A DNA stretch of 37,029 bases, taken from the NCBI GenBank assembly GCA_017409455.1, contig JAFQSS010000016.1, positions 1 through 37,029 on the forward strand, in the 5' to 3' direction. Position 1 is the first letter of the stretch; each line of letters begins with the position of its first letter. The notes beneath the pieces are model-generated. The model ran no database searches and had not been told where the DNA came from. It saw nothing but the letters and a program-made list of their open reading frames with translations. This stretch comes from Clostridia bacterium (GTDB taxonomy: Bacteria; Bacillota; Clostridia; TANB77; CAG-508). Positions 14,929 through 22,511 of this stretch are shown in pieces. The translations under genes and the position numbers were made by a program.

Positions 14929-17670
14929 ATGTTCAAAAAGGTAGATAAGTTGTTAATAATTACAGCAATTATAGTCATTATGCTTGGAATTTCACTAGTG
15001 TTTGTGAATTTTGTGAACATAAAAATTAATGCAAAAAGTTCAGAGCAAATGAATGTAAGTTATTCTACAACAGAAAGCAATACATGGGATGTATCTAAAG
15101 CCGGAAATGAAAGTGTAATAGCAATATTATCAGAAGATGGAACTTTGACTATTTCTGGAACAGGAGAAATGAAAGATTTTAACAATTCTCCTATAACAGA
15201 ATGGCATGAAATGAAAGAAAGTATAAAGAATGCCATAATAGAAAACGGAGTAACACGTATAGGAAATAGTGCATTTTCTGGCTGTACAAGTTTACAAAGT
15301 ATAGAAATTTCAAGTAGTTTAACAAGTATAGGGTGGTATGCATTTTCTGGCTGTACAAGTTTAACAAGTATAGAAATTCCAAGCAGTGTAACAAAGATAG
15401 AAGGGAGTGCACTTGGTGGATGCTCAAGTTTAACAAGAATAGAAATACCGGATAGTGTAACAAGTATAGGAACGTATGTATTTTCTGGCTGTACAAGTTT
15501 AACAAGTATACAAATATCTGAAAATGTAACAAGTATAAGGACAGGGACATTTAATGGCTGTTCAAGTTTAATGAGTATAAAAATACCGAGTGGTGTAACG
15601 AGTGTAGATGATTATGCATTTGATAGATGTTCAAATTTAACAAGTATAGATGTAGATGAAAGTAATACAGCATATATGGATGACCAAGGGGTATTATATA
15701 CAAAAGATGGAACTAATATAATAAAATATCCAGAAGGAAAAAATGGAACAGAATATACTATATTAGATACAGTAACAATAGTGGGAAATCGCGCATTTAA
15801 GGACTGTTCAAGATTAAAAAGTATAGTGATTCCAGACAATGTAACAATCATAGGAGAGTATGCATTTGAATGGTGCTCAGGATTAACAAATATAATTATT
15901 CCAGATAGTGTAAGAAGTATAGGAGATGATGCATTTTTCTGGTGTTCAAGATTAACAAATATAGAGATTCCAGATAGCGTAACAAGTATAGGAGATAGTG
16001 CATTTTATGGCTGTTCAAGTTTAATGAGTATAAAAACTCCGGGAAGACTAACAAGTATAGGAGAAAGAACATTTTCTAGCTGTTCAAGTTTAAGAAGTAT
16101 AGAAATTCCTGATAGTGTAAGAAGTATAGGAGATAATGCATTTGATGGATGCTCAGGTTTAAGAAGTATAGAAATTCCTGATAGTGTAACAAGTGTTGGA
16201 GATAATGCATTTGAGGGATGCATTAATTTAATGGAGTTCTCAATTCCAGAAAACATAGACAGTATAGGAGAAAATGTTTTTTCGGGATGTAATATAACGA
16301 ATTTCATTATGGAAGATAATAACTTTATAGCAGTGCCTGCTATATTAAAAAGAGCATTAGATGAAACAGATATACTATATTCAAGTCAAGAATTTATTTT
16401 TACAAATTGTACCATGAAGGATGCGAAAATTAAGATAAATGATGGAGCGACATATGCGACCTTGGAAGTGATAGATGGGAAATTAAAGGGATTAACTTAT
16501 ACAATATCTTATAATGCATGGGATATTTCAGAGAATGGGGATGAAAGTCTAAAAGCAACATTAGATAAAAATGGATTATTTTTAATTTCTGGATTAGGCA
16601 ATATGAAGGATTATGCTTCTGTTCAAGATACACCTTGGTATTGTATAAATAATCTGATAGCAGTTATAAAAATAGAGATCGGAGTAACAAGTGTAAATTT
16701 ATATGCGTTTAATACATGTAGCTATTTAACAAATATAGAGATATCTAGTAGTGTAATGAATCTAGGTGAAGAAAAATATTATATATTGTATGGTTGTACT
16801 AGGTTAAGTAATATTATTGTAAATAGTAGTAATACAAAATATTGCGATGACAATGGAGTATTATATACAAAAGATAAAGAAGAATTAATAAAATATCCAA
16901 TACGAAAAACAGAAGAAAAATATAAAATATTAACTGGTACTAAAATTATAAGAAATGTTGCATTTGCAGATTGCGGTTATTTAAAGAGTATAGAGATGCC
17001 ATGTACTGTAAGAGAAATAGGTAATTATGCATTTGACCATTGCCTGTATTTAAAAAATGTAATAATTCCCGAAGGAGTAACTACAATAGGAGAAGGTGCG
17101 TTCTATTGTTGTATTGGTTTAGGAGAAAACATTTTTCCTAAAAGCGTAACACAAATAGGAAGAGATACATTTTATAGGTGTGACGAATTAAAAATATTAT
17201 GCTACAAAGATTCATATGTAGAAACATATGCAAAAGAAAATGAAATTGAATACTCAATAATATATTTAACATCAACAGAACAAACAATAGATGAACAAAA
17301 TTTAGTAATAAAAGGAATAAAACCAGAAACAACTATAGAAAAATTAAAAATAACATTACAGAGTGATATACCTTATGAGATATTAGACAATTCTGGTAAT
17401 GTTATAGAAAATACATCGGTATTTGTAGCAACAGGATATCAGTTAAAATTAAGCAACAACCAAAAATATATTATAGTAGTAAAAGGCGACATTAATGGAG
17501 ATGGAAACGCAAAATTAAGTGACTTATCAAAACTAAAATTATCTGTTATTGGAACAACACAACTAGAAGGAGCTTATAAAGAAGCAGCAGATTTAAATGG
17601 AGATGGAAATGTTAAATTAAGTGACTTATCCAAAATGAAATTATATTTAGTTGGAAAAGGAAGTTTGTAA
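14929..17670 (+). CDS. BspA-type LRR protein with C-terminal dockerin (BspA-3)
   Basis: 913 residues from the ATG at 14929, placed by the AGGGGGAC site; the in-frame ATG at 14860 lies in the duplicated leader and is rejected. A probable signal anchor (MFKKVDKLLIITAIIVIMLG) is followed by the TWDVSKAGNESVIAILSEDG module and a first block of about 15 LRR_5 units (residues ~96-455) with one YMDDQGVLYTKDG insert like that of BspA-1. A second module copy (AWDISENGDESLKATL) and a shorter, more degenerate LRR block (~577-762) follow. There are no Ig-like repeats. The linker before the dockerin (KGIKPETTIEKLKITLQ) differs from the others, but the dockerin loops DINGDGNAKLSD and DLNGDGNVKLSD are conserved. 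A cohesin gene follows after 57 bases. Role inferred: surface binding protein that docks to cohesin. Confidence 0.85.
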   Translation: MFKKVDKLLIITAIIVIMLGISLVFVNFVNIKINAKSSEQMNVSYSTTESNTWDVSKAGNESVIAILSEDGTLTISGTGEMKDFNNSPITEWHEMKESIKNAIIENGVTRIGNSAFSGCTSLQSIEISSSLTSIGWYAFSGCTSLTSIEIPSSVTKIEGSALGGCSSLTRIEIPDSVTSIGTYVFSGCTSLTSIQISENVTSIRTGTFNGCSSLMSIKIPSGVTSVDDYAFDRCSNLTSIDVDESNTAYMDDQGVLYTKDGTNIIKYPEGKNGTEYTILDTVTIVGNRAFKDCSRLKSIVIPDNVTIIGEYAFEWCSGLTNIIIPDSVRSIGDDAFFWCSRLTNIEIPDSVTSIGDSAFYGCSSLMSIKTPGRLTSIGERTFSSCSSLRSIEIPDSVRSIGDNAFDGCSGLRSIEIPDSVTSVGDNAFEGCINLMEFSIPENIDSIGENVFSGCNITNFIMEDNNFIAVPAILKRALDETDILYSSQEFIFTNCTMKDAKIKINDGATYATLEVIDGKLKGLTYTISYNAWDISENGDESLKATLDKNGLFLISGLGNMKDYASVQDTPWYCINNLIAVIKIEIGVTSVNLYAFNTCSYLTNIEISSSVMNLGEEKYYILYGCTRLSNIIVNSSNTKYCDDNGVLYTKDKEELIKYPIRKTEEKYKILTGTKIIRNVAFADCGYLKSIEMPCTVREIGNYAFDHCLYLKNVIIPEGVTTIGEGAFYCCIGLGENIFPKSVTQIGRDTFYRCDELKILCYKDSYVETYAKENEIEYSIIYLTSTEQTIDEQNLVIKGIKPETTIEKLKITLQSDIPYEILDNSGNVIENTSVFVATGYQLKLSNNQKYIIVVKGDINGDGNAKLSDLSKLKLSVIGTTQLEGAYKEAADLNGDGNVKLSDLSKMKLYLVGKGSL

Positions 17671-17727
17671 AAAACTATTGAAAAAAATAAAATAATATGA
17701 AATAATAAAAAATAGGAGGGATAAAGA

Positions 17728-18561
17728 GTGAAGAAACAAATGAAAATGATGATATCTATAATGATTATTTCAGTAATGTTAGTTGTAGCAATTCCATTAG
17801 CATATGCTACAGGAAACAACTTTTCTGTAATATTAACAGCACAAAATACGGTAAAACGTGGTGAAACAGTAGAAGTAACTGTTGAACTAGATGCATTTAC
17901 AGGAACAGGAAAAGGTATAAACTCTTTTATGGGAGATTTAGAATATGATGAAACAAAATTATCAATAGAATCTAGCCAAATAGTAGCACAAAATGGATGG
18001 GACACACCTATGTATGAAAATGATAAAGTACTTACAGCCAAAGGAAGTATGGTAACAGCAAAAGAGGCAATAATGAAAATGACATTTACAGTAAAATCTG
18101 ATGCAGTACTTGGGGAAACAACAATTACTATTAAAAATGCAGAAGCTGCAAATGATGACAATGATTTCATTGGAGAAGATGGAACCATTACAATAGAAAT
18201 AGTAGAAGAAACAACACCACCAGCAGATGATGGAAATGGTGATGTGCAAAACCCACCAGCAGATGACGGAAATGATGATGGACAAAATCCACCAGCAGAT
18301 GACGGAAAAGATGATGGACAAAATCCACCAGCAGATGATGGAAAAGACGATGTGCAAAACCCACCAGCAGATGACGGAAAAGACGATGGACAAACACCAT
18401 CAACAGATGACAAGAAAGAAGAAGGTAAAGACAACACAGTAGCAGATAAAGAATATGATAAAGCTGGAACAGGTACAATCATATCACTTGCGACAGCAAT
18501 AGTTGCAGTAATTGCAATTATAATGTACAGAAAAAATAAAAAATATCAAGATATAATATAA
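17728..18561 (+). CDS. Membrane-anchored cohesin protein (anchoring scaffoldin)
   Basis: 277 residues starting at GTG 17728 with AGGAGGG 7 bases upstream. The signal peptide ends near residue 28 (PLAYA). A cohesin-like domain (29-158) closely matches that of the cohesin-dockerin protein: FSVILTAQNTVKRGETVEV, NSFMGDLEYDETKLSIESSQ, GSMVTAKEAIMKMTFTV, NAEAANDDNDF. Then come five 12-residue acidic proline repeats (PPADDGNDDGQN type, 164-223) plus a degenerate sixth, a short charged linker, EYDKAGTG, a hydrophobic helix (~250-267) and a basic tail YRKNKKYQDII. The tail has the layout of a sortase signal but lacks LPxTG, so a plain membrane anchor is the safer reading. It probably shares a transcript with BspA-3. 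Role inferred: holds dockerin-bearing proteins at the cell surface. Confidence 0.75.
   Translation: MKKQMKMMISIMIISVMLVVAIPLAYATGNNFSVILTAQNTVKRGETVEVTVELDAFTGTGKGINSFMGDLEYDETKLSIESSQIVAQNGWDTPMYENDKVLTAKGSMVTAKEAIMKMTFTVKSDAVLGETTITIKNAEAANDDNDFIGEDGTITIEIVEETTPPADDGNGDVQNPPADDGNDDGQNPPADDGKDDGQNPPADDGKDDVQNPPADDGKDDGQTPSTDDKKEEGKDNTVADKEYDKAGTGTIISLATAIVAVIAIIMYRKNKKYQDII
18217..18396 (+). repeat. 36-bp tandem repeats coding an acidic proline-rich linker
   Basis: Five copies of a 36-base unit coding PPADDG(K/N)(D/G)D(G/V)Q(N/T), followed by one diverged unit. The near identity at DNA level makes copy number likely to vary between strains, which would change the length of the spacer between cohesin and membrane. 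Confidence 0.85.
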
Positions 18562-18563
18562 CC

Positions 18564-18596
18564 AAAAAGTAGCTCATTAAAAATGGGCTATTTTTT
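18564..18596 (+). terminator. Terminator after the anchored cohesin gene
   Basis: AAAAAGTAGCTCATT pairs with AATGGGCTATTTTTT around a short A-rich loop, followed by T residues. The region from here to 18743 is AT-rich; a weak TTGCCA and A/T-rich -10-like stretch precede the next gene, but no firm promoter is called. Confidence 0.7.
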
Positions 18597-18743
18597 AATT
18601 GTAAAACAAAGATAAAAAGAATATAAATGAGAAAATAAAAGAAAAACTAAGAAAAATAATCCATAATCTTAGTTGAGAAAAATTGCCATAAAAATAAAAA
18701 ATAATATAAAATATAAAAAAATATGTACAAAGGGAGAAAAAAA

Positions 18744-19739
18744 ATGATAAAACAAATATTAGTATTTGCAAGGAAATCAATGAAACTTACAATACTTATA
18801 GCTGTTTCGATATTTTTAATAATATGTGCAGTAGCATTATTCTTTAAACCAATATATGCAGTAACATTAAATGGACAAGCCGTAGGATATAGTAAAGATA
18901 AAAGCGAATTACAAGCCAGAATAAATGAATACATAGAAAGCGGAGAGGGCGGACAAAATAGTAGTATTGCATTTGTTCAAGTAGAAAATTTGCCAGAATA
19001 TAAAATGTGTTTATTAAAAAGAAATATTGTTACAAATGACGATGAAATATTTGAAATAATAAAACAATCTGGAGTTCCATATTATAAGTTTTATGCAATA
19101 TTAGAAGGTGAAGAAGAAAAAGCATATGTTTCAGAATTTTCACAAGCAGAAGACATTGTTAAAAAACTAAAAGAAAAAGATAGTAACAATATAGATAAAA
19201 TATCAATATTAGAAATGTATGACACTGAGGTTAAAGAATTTTCGGAAGTAGAAGCAACAGTAGCAGCACTGTATCAAAAGAAAGTTGTTAAAGTAACAAG
19301 ACCAAAATCAACAGGAAGTGTAAACACATCTACAAAGATATCACAACAAAAAGTACCAATAGGAATAAATTTAATAAGACCAATATCTGGTACAATAACA
19401 TCAAGATTTGCTCACGTAAGTAGCTTAAGGGTTAGTAAACATACAGGATTAGATATAGCAGCACCTACAGGAACAAAAATCAAAGCTGCAGCAGGTGGAA
19501 CAGTAACATTTTCAGGATATAAAGGTTCATATGGATATTTAACAGTAATAAATCATGGAAATGGAATAGAAACATATTATGGACATTGCAGTAAATTATA
19601 TGTTACTGCAGGCCAACAAGTAAATCAAGGAGATGTGATTGCAGCAGTAGGGAATACAGGAAATAGTACAGGCCCACATTTACACTTAGAAATAAGAATA
19701 AATGGTGTGGCATATAATCCACAAAATTACTTATATTAA
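18744..19739 (+). CDS. M23-family peptidoglycan endopeptidase, membrane anchored
   Basis: 331 residues from the ATG at 18744, preceded by AAAGGGAG; an ATG at 18723 overlaps that site. One membrane segment (about residues 12-38, ending near FFKPIYA) is followed by a 150-residue extracytoplasmic region with a G5-free, poorly recognised fold that is rich in charged residues. The C-terminal LytM/M23 domain has the zinc ligands H233 and D237 (HTGLD), the YYGHCS segment, and H314 with H312 (GPHLHLE), so it should be active. Family members cut peptide cross-links in peptidoglycan during growth, division or engulfment; the anchored architecture resembles SpoIIQ or YkfC-like growth peptidases, but SpoIIQ identity is not claimed. 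A shared terminator separates it from the convergent mecA gene. Confidence 0.88.
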   Translation: MIKQILVFARKSMKLTILIAVSIFLIICAVALFFKPIYAVTLNGQAVGYSKDKSELQARINEYIESGEGGQNSSIAFVQVENLPEYKMCLLKRNIVTNDDEIFEIIKQSGVPYYKFYAILEGEEEKAYVSEFSQAEDIVKKLKEKDSNNIDKISILEMYDTEVKEFSEVEATVAALYQKKVVKVTRPKSTGSVNTSTKISQQKVPIGINLIRPISGTITSRFAHVSSLRVSKHTGLDIAAPTGTKIKAAAGGTVTFSGYKGSYGYLTVINHGNGIETYYGHCSKLYVTAGQQVNQGDVIAAVGNTGNSTGPHLHLEIRINGVAYNPQNYLY

Positions 19740-19768
19740 AAATCTAGGGACAATCCCTAGATTTTTTT
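19738..19768. terminator. Bidirectional terminator between the M23 and mecA genes
   Basis: AAAAATCTAGGGA and TCCCTAGATTTTTTT form a strong short hairpin with a 3-base loop. The stop codon of the minus-strand gene lies inside it, and A and T runs on either side serve both strands. Confidence 0.85.
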
Positions 19769-20350
19769 CGTAAATGAATTTATACATTTTAATATAGCAT
19801 TTTTTTCAAAAACCACCTTGCCATACTCGTTTAGAACCCCGTCAATACCTGCAGAATAAGAGACATCTTTACCAAACTCTTCAAAAAGGGATTTTATATA
19901 ATCAATTATCATACAAGAATTTCCGGGCTCGATAAGTCTTAAATAATATGTATTATTATAAAAAATCAAAGAAAAATTTTTTGAAAAACTTTTTAAATTT
20001 AAATAAGAAAAGTTTTTTAAGAAAGCACATAAACTTATGAAATCATCAAATTTTTCAAATTTAAAAATAAATGAATTTTTATACTTCCTTGCACAAATAT
20101 TTTCATCTAATAGTTTTGTAATCGTAAAGATACATTCTTTATTGGAGGGGGCTATTGCTTCAACTAATAATTGTGAATCTCCTGTTTTAAATCCCAGTTT
20201 CTTTTCTGCTTTTATTATTATTGATTCTATTAGTTTTTGTGAATCAGCAGAATTTGAAAGAACATCTTCTACTGATATATTGTTTGTTTCCATATCTTTT
20301 AGTGAAAGAATTATTCTTATTTTTATATCAGTTAATTTTTCGAATTTCAT
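19757..20350 (-). CDS. mecA: MecA-family adaptor protein
   Basis: 197 residues on the minus strand. GGAGGT lies 7 bases before the ATG. The N-terminal part (MKFEKLTDIKIRIILSLKDM, then a helix and the EAIAPSNKECIFTITKL strand) matches the MecA/NegB substrate-binding domain. The C-terminal part (KFEKFDDFISLCAFLKN, then YYLRLIEPGN, then EFGKDVSYSAGIDGVLNEYG) matches the MecA domain that binds ClpC. Family members deliver substrates to the ClpCP protease; in Bacillus they affect competence and sporulation. Length is slightly under the 210-240 residues usual for Bacillus MecA. The family is fairly clear; whether it is the main MecA or a YpbH-like paralogue cannot be judged. Confidence 0.8.
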   Translation of the reverse strand: MKFEKLTDIKIRIILSLKDMETNNISVEDVLSNSADSQKLIESIIIKAEKKLGFKTGDSQLLVEAIAPSNKECIFTITKLLDENICARKYKNSFIFKFEKFDDFISLCAFLKNFSYLNLKSFSKNFSLIFYNNTYYLRLIEPGNSCMIIDYIKSLFEEFGKDVSYSAGIDGVLNEYGKVVFEKNAILKCINSFTKKI

Positions 20351-20379
20351 TTAAAACCTCCGTGGCTGTCTTTAAATAT

Positions 20380-20408
20380 ATTATACTACTATTTTTGTGA
20401 TATTGAAA
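20380..20408 (-). promoter_or_regulatory. Candidate promoter of mecA
   Basis: On the minus strand TATAAT (20385-20380) is preceded 17 bases upstream by TTTCAA (20408-20403), a weak -35. The leader before the gene is about 25 bases. Confidence 0.45.
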
Positions 20409-20440
20409 GGAACAATTTTTGGTAAAATACTAGATTTTCA

Positions 20441-20469
20441 TTGACACATACAAACAATTGTTTTATAAT
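20441..20469 (+). promoter_or_regulatory. Consensus promoter with spacer operator before the KilA-N gene
   Basis: TTGACA at 20441-20446 and TATAAT at 20464-20469 with a 17-base spacer: both hexamers are perfect consensus, the strongest promoter in the window. The spacer ends with the perfect 12-base palindrome AAACAATTGTTT (20452-20463) directly against the -10, a typical repressor-operator position. Confidence 0.85.
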
Positions 20470-20504
20470 ATGCGTAGAATTTGTAGAAATTGGAAGTGAT
20501 ATTT

Positions 20505-21377
20505 ATGAAAAAAGAAATGATACAAACACAAATGAAAGTAAAAGATAATCTAGTAAGTGTTATGAGAGTTGGAGATGTTGATTATATATCATTAACAGAT
20601 TTAGCAAAATTTAAAAATGATAAATATCCAGCAAATGTTATTATTCATTGGTTAAGCAATAAAGATACAGCTCTTTATGTGGGATTATGGGAAGAACTTA
20701 ATAATGAAAAATTTAATTTAACGGAATATCGTGAAATTAAAATAAATGAAATAGGAACATCTTCTTATACAATGAGTCCTAAACAATGGATACAAAGAAC
20801 TAATGCAATAGGATTAATTTCAAAAGGTGGAAAATATAGTCTTGGAACTTATGCTCATCCAGATTTGGCTTTTGAATTTGCAAGTTGGTTAAATGTTGAA
20901 TTTAAACTTTATTTAATAAGAGAGTTTGAAAGGCTAAAGAAAAATGAAAGTTATCAAAATAAAATAGAATGGTCTGTAAGACGAGAACTTGCAAAAACAA
21001 ATTATAGAATACATACTGATAGTATAAAAGAAAATTTAGTTCCTACACTTACTGAAAAGCAAAAATTATATGTTTATGCTAATGAGGCAGATATGCTGAA
21101 TGTAGCATTGTTCGGCATGACTGCTAAAGAATGGAAAGATAATAATCCAGAATTAGAGGGAAATATGAGAGATTATGCTAATATTCTTCAGTTAGTGATT
21201 TTAAGTAATTTAGAGAACTTAAATGCTGAAATGATAGAACAGGGATTAGAACAAAGCAAAAGACTAGAAAGATTAAATACAATAGCACAGAAACAATATA
21301 TTACTTTACAAGGTAGTAATAGCATTAAAAAGATAGAAGTTCTAGATGATATAAACAATATAAAAATATTAAATTAA
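20505..21377 (+). CDS. KilA-N domain protein (phage-type DNA-binding protein)
   Basis: 290 residues from the ATG at 20505, with GGAAGTG 6 bases upstream; a TTG at 20490 is an alternative. Residues ~15-140 form a KilA-N domain: VGDVDYISLTDLAKFKND, then VIIHWLSNKDTALYVGLWEEL, SYTMSPKQWIQRTNAIGLIS and HPDLAFEFASWLNVEFKLYL. The C-terminal half is helical (NEADMLNVALFGMTAKEWKD) and resembles the second domain often attached to KilA-N in phage and prophage antirepressors. Such proteins bind DNA, and some act as antirepressors or in defence contexts. No integrase or phage structural gene is near, so it is likely a solitary cargo gene. The consensus promoter with a palindrome suggests it is tightly controlled, perhaps by itself. 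Confidence 0.8.
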   Translation: MKKEMIQTQMKVKDNLVSVMRVGDVDYISLTDLAKFKNDKYPANVIIHWLSNKDTALYVGLWEELNNEKFNLTEYREIKINEIGTSSYTMSPKQWIQRTNAIGLISKGGKYSLGTYAHPDLAFEFASWLNVEFKLYLIREFERLKKNESYQNKIEWSVRRELAKTNYRIHTDSIKENLVPTLTEKQKLYVYANEADMLNVALFGMTAKEWKDNNPELEGNMRDYANILQLVILSNLENLNAEMIEQGLEQSKRLERLNTIAQKQYITLQGSNSIKKIEVLDDINNIKILN

Positions 21378-21385
21378 TAGTATTA

Positions 21386-21515
21386 AAACCTTGCATTTTG
21401 CGAGGTTTACTTTATATGGTTTAAGAATTTCTAACGTTAAGTTTAGATACACAAAATCTTTCATTATTTTCACCATACATCCCGAGTCAGGGTTCGTGGG
21501 GCATACCTCGCAAAA
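21386..21515 (+). other. Structured intergenic stretch after the KilA-N gene
   Basis: AAACCTTGCATTTTGCGAGG (21386-21405) can fold into a short hairpin like a weak terminator. Its right half, TTTTGCGAGGT (21396-21406), is also perfectly complementary to ACCTCGCAAAA (21505-21515), about 100 bases on. The two pairings exclude each other. The enclosed segment ends in a small GC-richer patch with CCGAGTCAGGGTTCG. No convincing gene is seen; a 63-codon frame here has no ribosome binding site. Confidence 0.4.
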
Positions 21516-21538
21516 ATATAGGAAACTTCAAATTATAC

Positions 21539-21567
21539 TTGAAAAAATTGCAAATACAAGGTATAAT
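21539..21567 (+). promoter_or_regulatory. Promoter of the radC-mreBCD-mrdA-minC operon
   Basis: TTGAAA at 21539-21544 and TATAAT at 21562-21567 with a 17-base spacer. The leader to radC would be about 215 bases and contains the branched palindrome at 21608-21758. Confidence 0.75.
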
Positions 21568-21607
21568 AATACCATGGTATAGGGGGCCTTCAAATAATTT
21601 GAAAAAT

Positions 21608-21758
21608 AATTGCCATTTGGCGTTGTTGCACTTCGTATCCAATTTAATCAACGTACATTAAGTACGCCTCATAAATTGGAAACTCGTGCGCCAGCTAACG
21701 CATACTGACGCTGTAACAGGCGAAGCCTTAACAGCCTCAGCATAGCCAAATAACAATT
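21608..21758 (+). repeat. Branched palindromic element in the radC leader
   Basis: A 150-base block, clearly richer in G and C than its surroundings. The outer arms AATTGCCATTTGGC (21608-21621) and GCCAAATAACAATT (21745-21758) pair at 12 of 14 positions. Inside are two hairpins. The first (21620-21701) has GCAC/GTGC, CCAATTTA/TAAATTGG and an apical CGTAC/GTACG stem. The second (21700-21746) has ACTGACGCTGT pairing with ACAGCCTCAG and an apical AGGC-GAA-GCCT stem. It is not recognised as a known riboswitch. It may be a small non-autonomous mobile repeat or an RNA regulator of the operon. Confidence 0.7.
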
Positions 21759-21791
21759 CTTTTCCAAATATAGAGAGAAGGAGAGAATAAT

Positions 21792-22511
21792 ATGCCAATA
21801 AAAATGAAAGAATTACCAGAGACAGAAAGACCATATGAAAAACTAGAACAATATGGAGAAAAAACGTTAACAAATGCAGAATTGCTTGCGATAATAATAA
21901 AAACAGGAACAAAAGAAGAAACTGCTGTAGGGTTAGCACAACAGATATTGAAATTAAACACGGGAAAACAGGATAATCTAAGCTTTTTAAGAGAATTAAC
22001 AGTTGAAGAATTTATGAAAATAAAAGGAATCGGAAAAGTAAAAGCTATACAATTAAAAGCAGTGTGTGAGCTAGCCACAAGGATGAATGCCGTTACAAAC
22101 TACAGAGAAAAACAAATATTAAAACCATATGATATTGCAGAGATACTAATAGAAAAAATGAGATTTGAAAAACAAGAGATACTAAAAGTTGCTATGTTAA
22201 ACAATAAAAATAAATTACTAAAAATAAGAGATATTGCTAAAGGTGGGGGGAATTTTGTTACAGCAACAATAAAATCAGTATTAAATGAAGCAGTAAAAAT
22301 AGAAGCTGCTAAAATAATATTAATACATAATCATCCAACAGGAGATCCAACTCCAAGTAATCAAGATATAGAATTTACAAACAAAGTTGAACAAGCATCT
22401 CAAATATTAGGGATACAGTTATTAGACCATATTGTAATTGGAAACACAAATTATGTAAGCATTTTTAATGAGAGAGAAAAAATGCGAAATGAAAGGAAAG
22501 AGAGAAAATGA
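21792..22511 (+). CDS. radC: RadC family JAB-domain protein
   Basis: 239 residues. AGAAGGAGAG precedes the ATG at 21792. The N-terminal half holds a helix-hairpin-helix (IKGIGKVKAIQLKAVCELATR); the C-terminal half is the JAB/MPN domain with the metal-binding motif H179-x-H181, S189 and D192 (HNHPTGDPTPSNQD), complete. The start MPIKMKELPETERPYEKLEQYG is typical. Despite the name, a direct repair role is not established; family members are found in cell-shape operons (radC-mreBCD in many Bacillota) and on mobile elements. Here the stop overlaps the mreB start by 4 bases (ATGA), so translation is coupled and the gene is the native copy of the mre operon. Confidence 0.93.
   Translation: MPIKMKELPETERPYEKLEQYGEKTLTNAELLAIIIKTGTKEETAVGLAQQILKLNTGKQDNLSFLRELTVEEFMKIKGIGKVKAIQLKAVCELATRMNAVTNYREKQILKPYDIAEILIEKMRFEKQEILKVAMLNNKNKLLKIRDIAKGGGNFVTATIKSVLNEAVKIEAAKIILIHNHPTGDPTPSNQDIEFTNKVEQASQILGIQLLDHIVIGNTNYVSIFNEREKMRNERKERK

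Noticed and set aside
17574..18482. A 302-codon minus-strand frame across the anchored cohesin gene
   Set aside because: The SSFPSSAGG repeats are the antisense reading of the acidic proline repeats; no ribosome binding site or promoter is present.
18470..18561. LPxTG sortase signal at the end of the anchored cohesin
   Set aside because: The layout fits, but the motif is YDKAGTG with no LPxTG; I call it a membrane anchor and list the sortase option as a finding.
20505..21377. KilA-N gene as sign of an intact prophage
   Set aside because: No integrase, capsid, terminase or lysis gene is present in the window; the flanks are chromosomal housekeeping genes.
21391..21582. A 63-codon plus-strand frame after the KilA-N gene
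   Set aside because: It has no ribosome binding site, its composition is unlike coding DNA here, and it overlaps structured DNA and the radC promoter.
21608..21758. The branched palindrome as an integron attC site
   Set aside because: GTT/AAC-like ends are present by chance, but there is no integrase, no cassette array and the inner folding is unlike attC sites.
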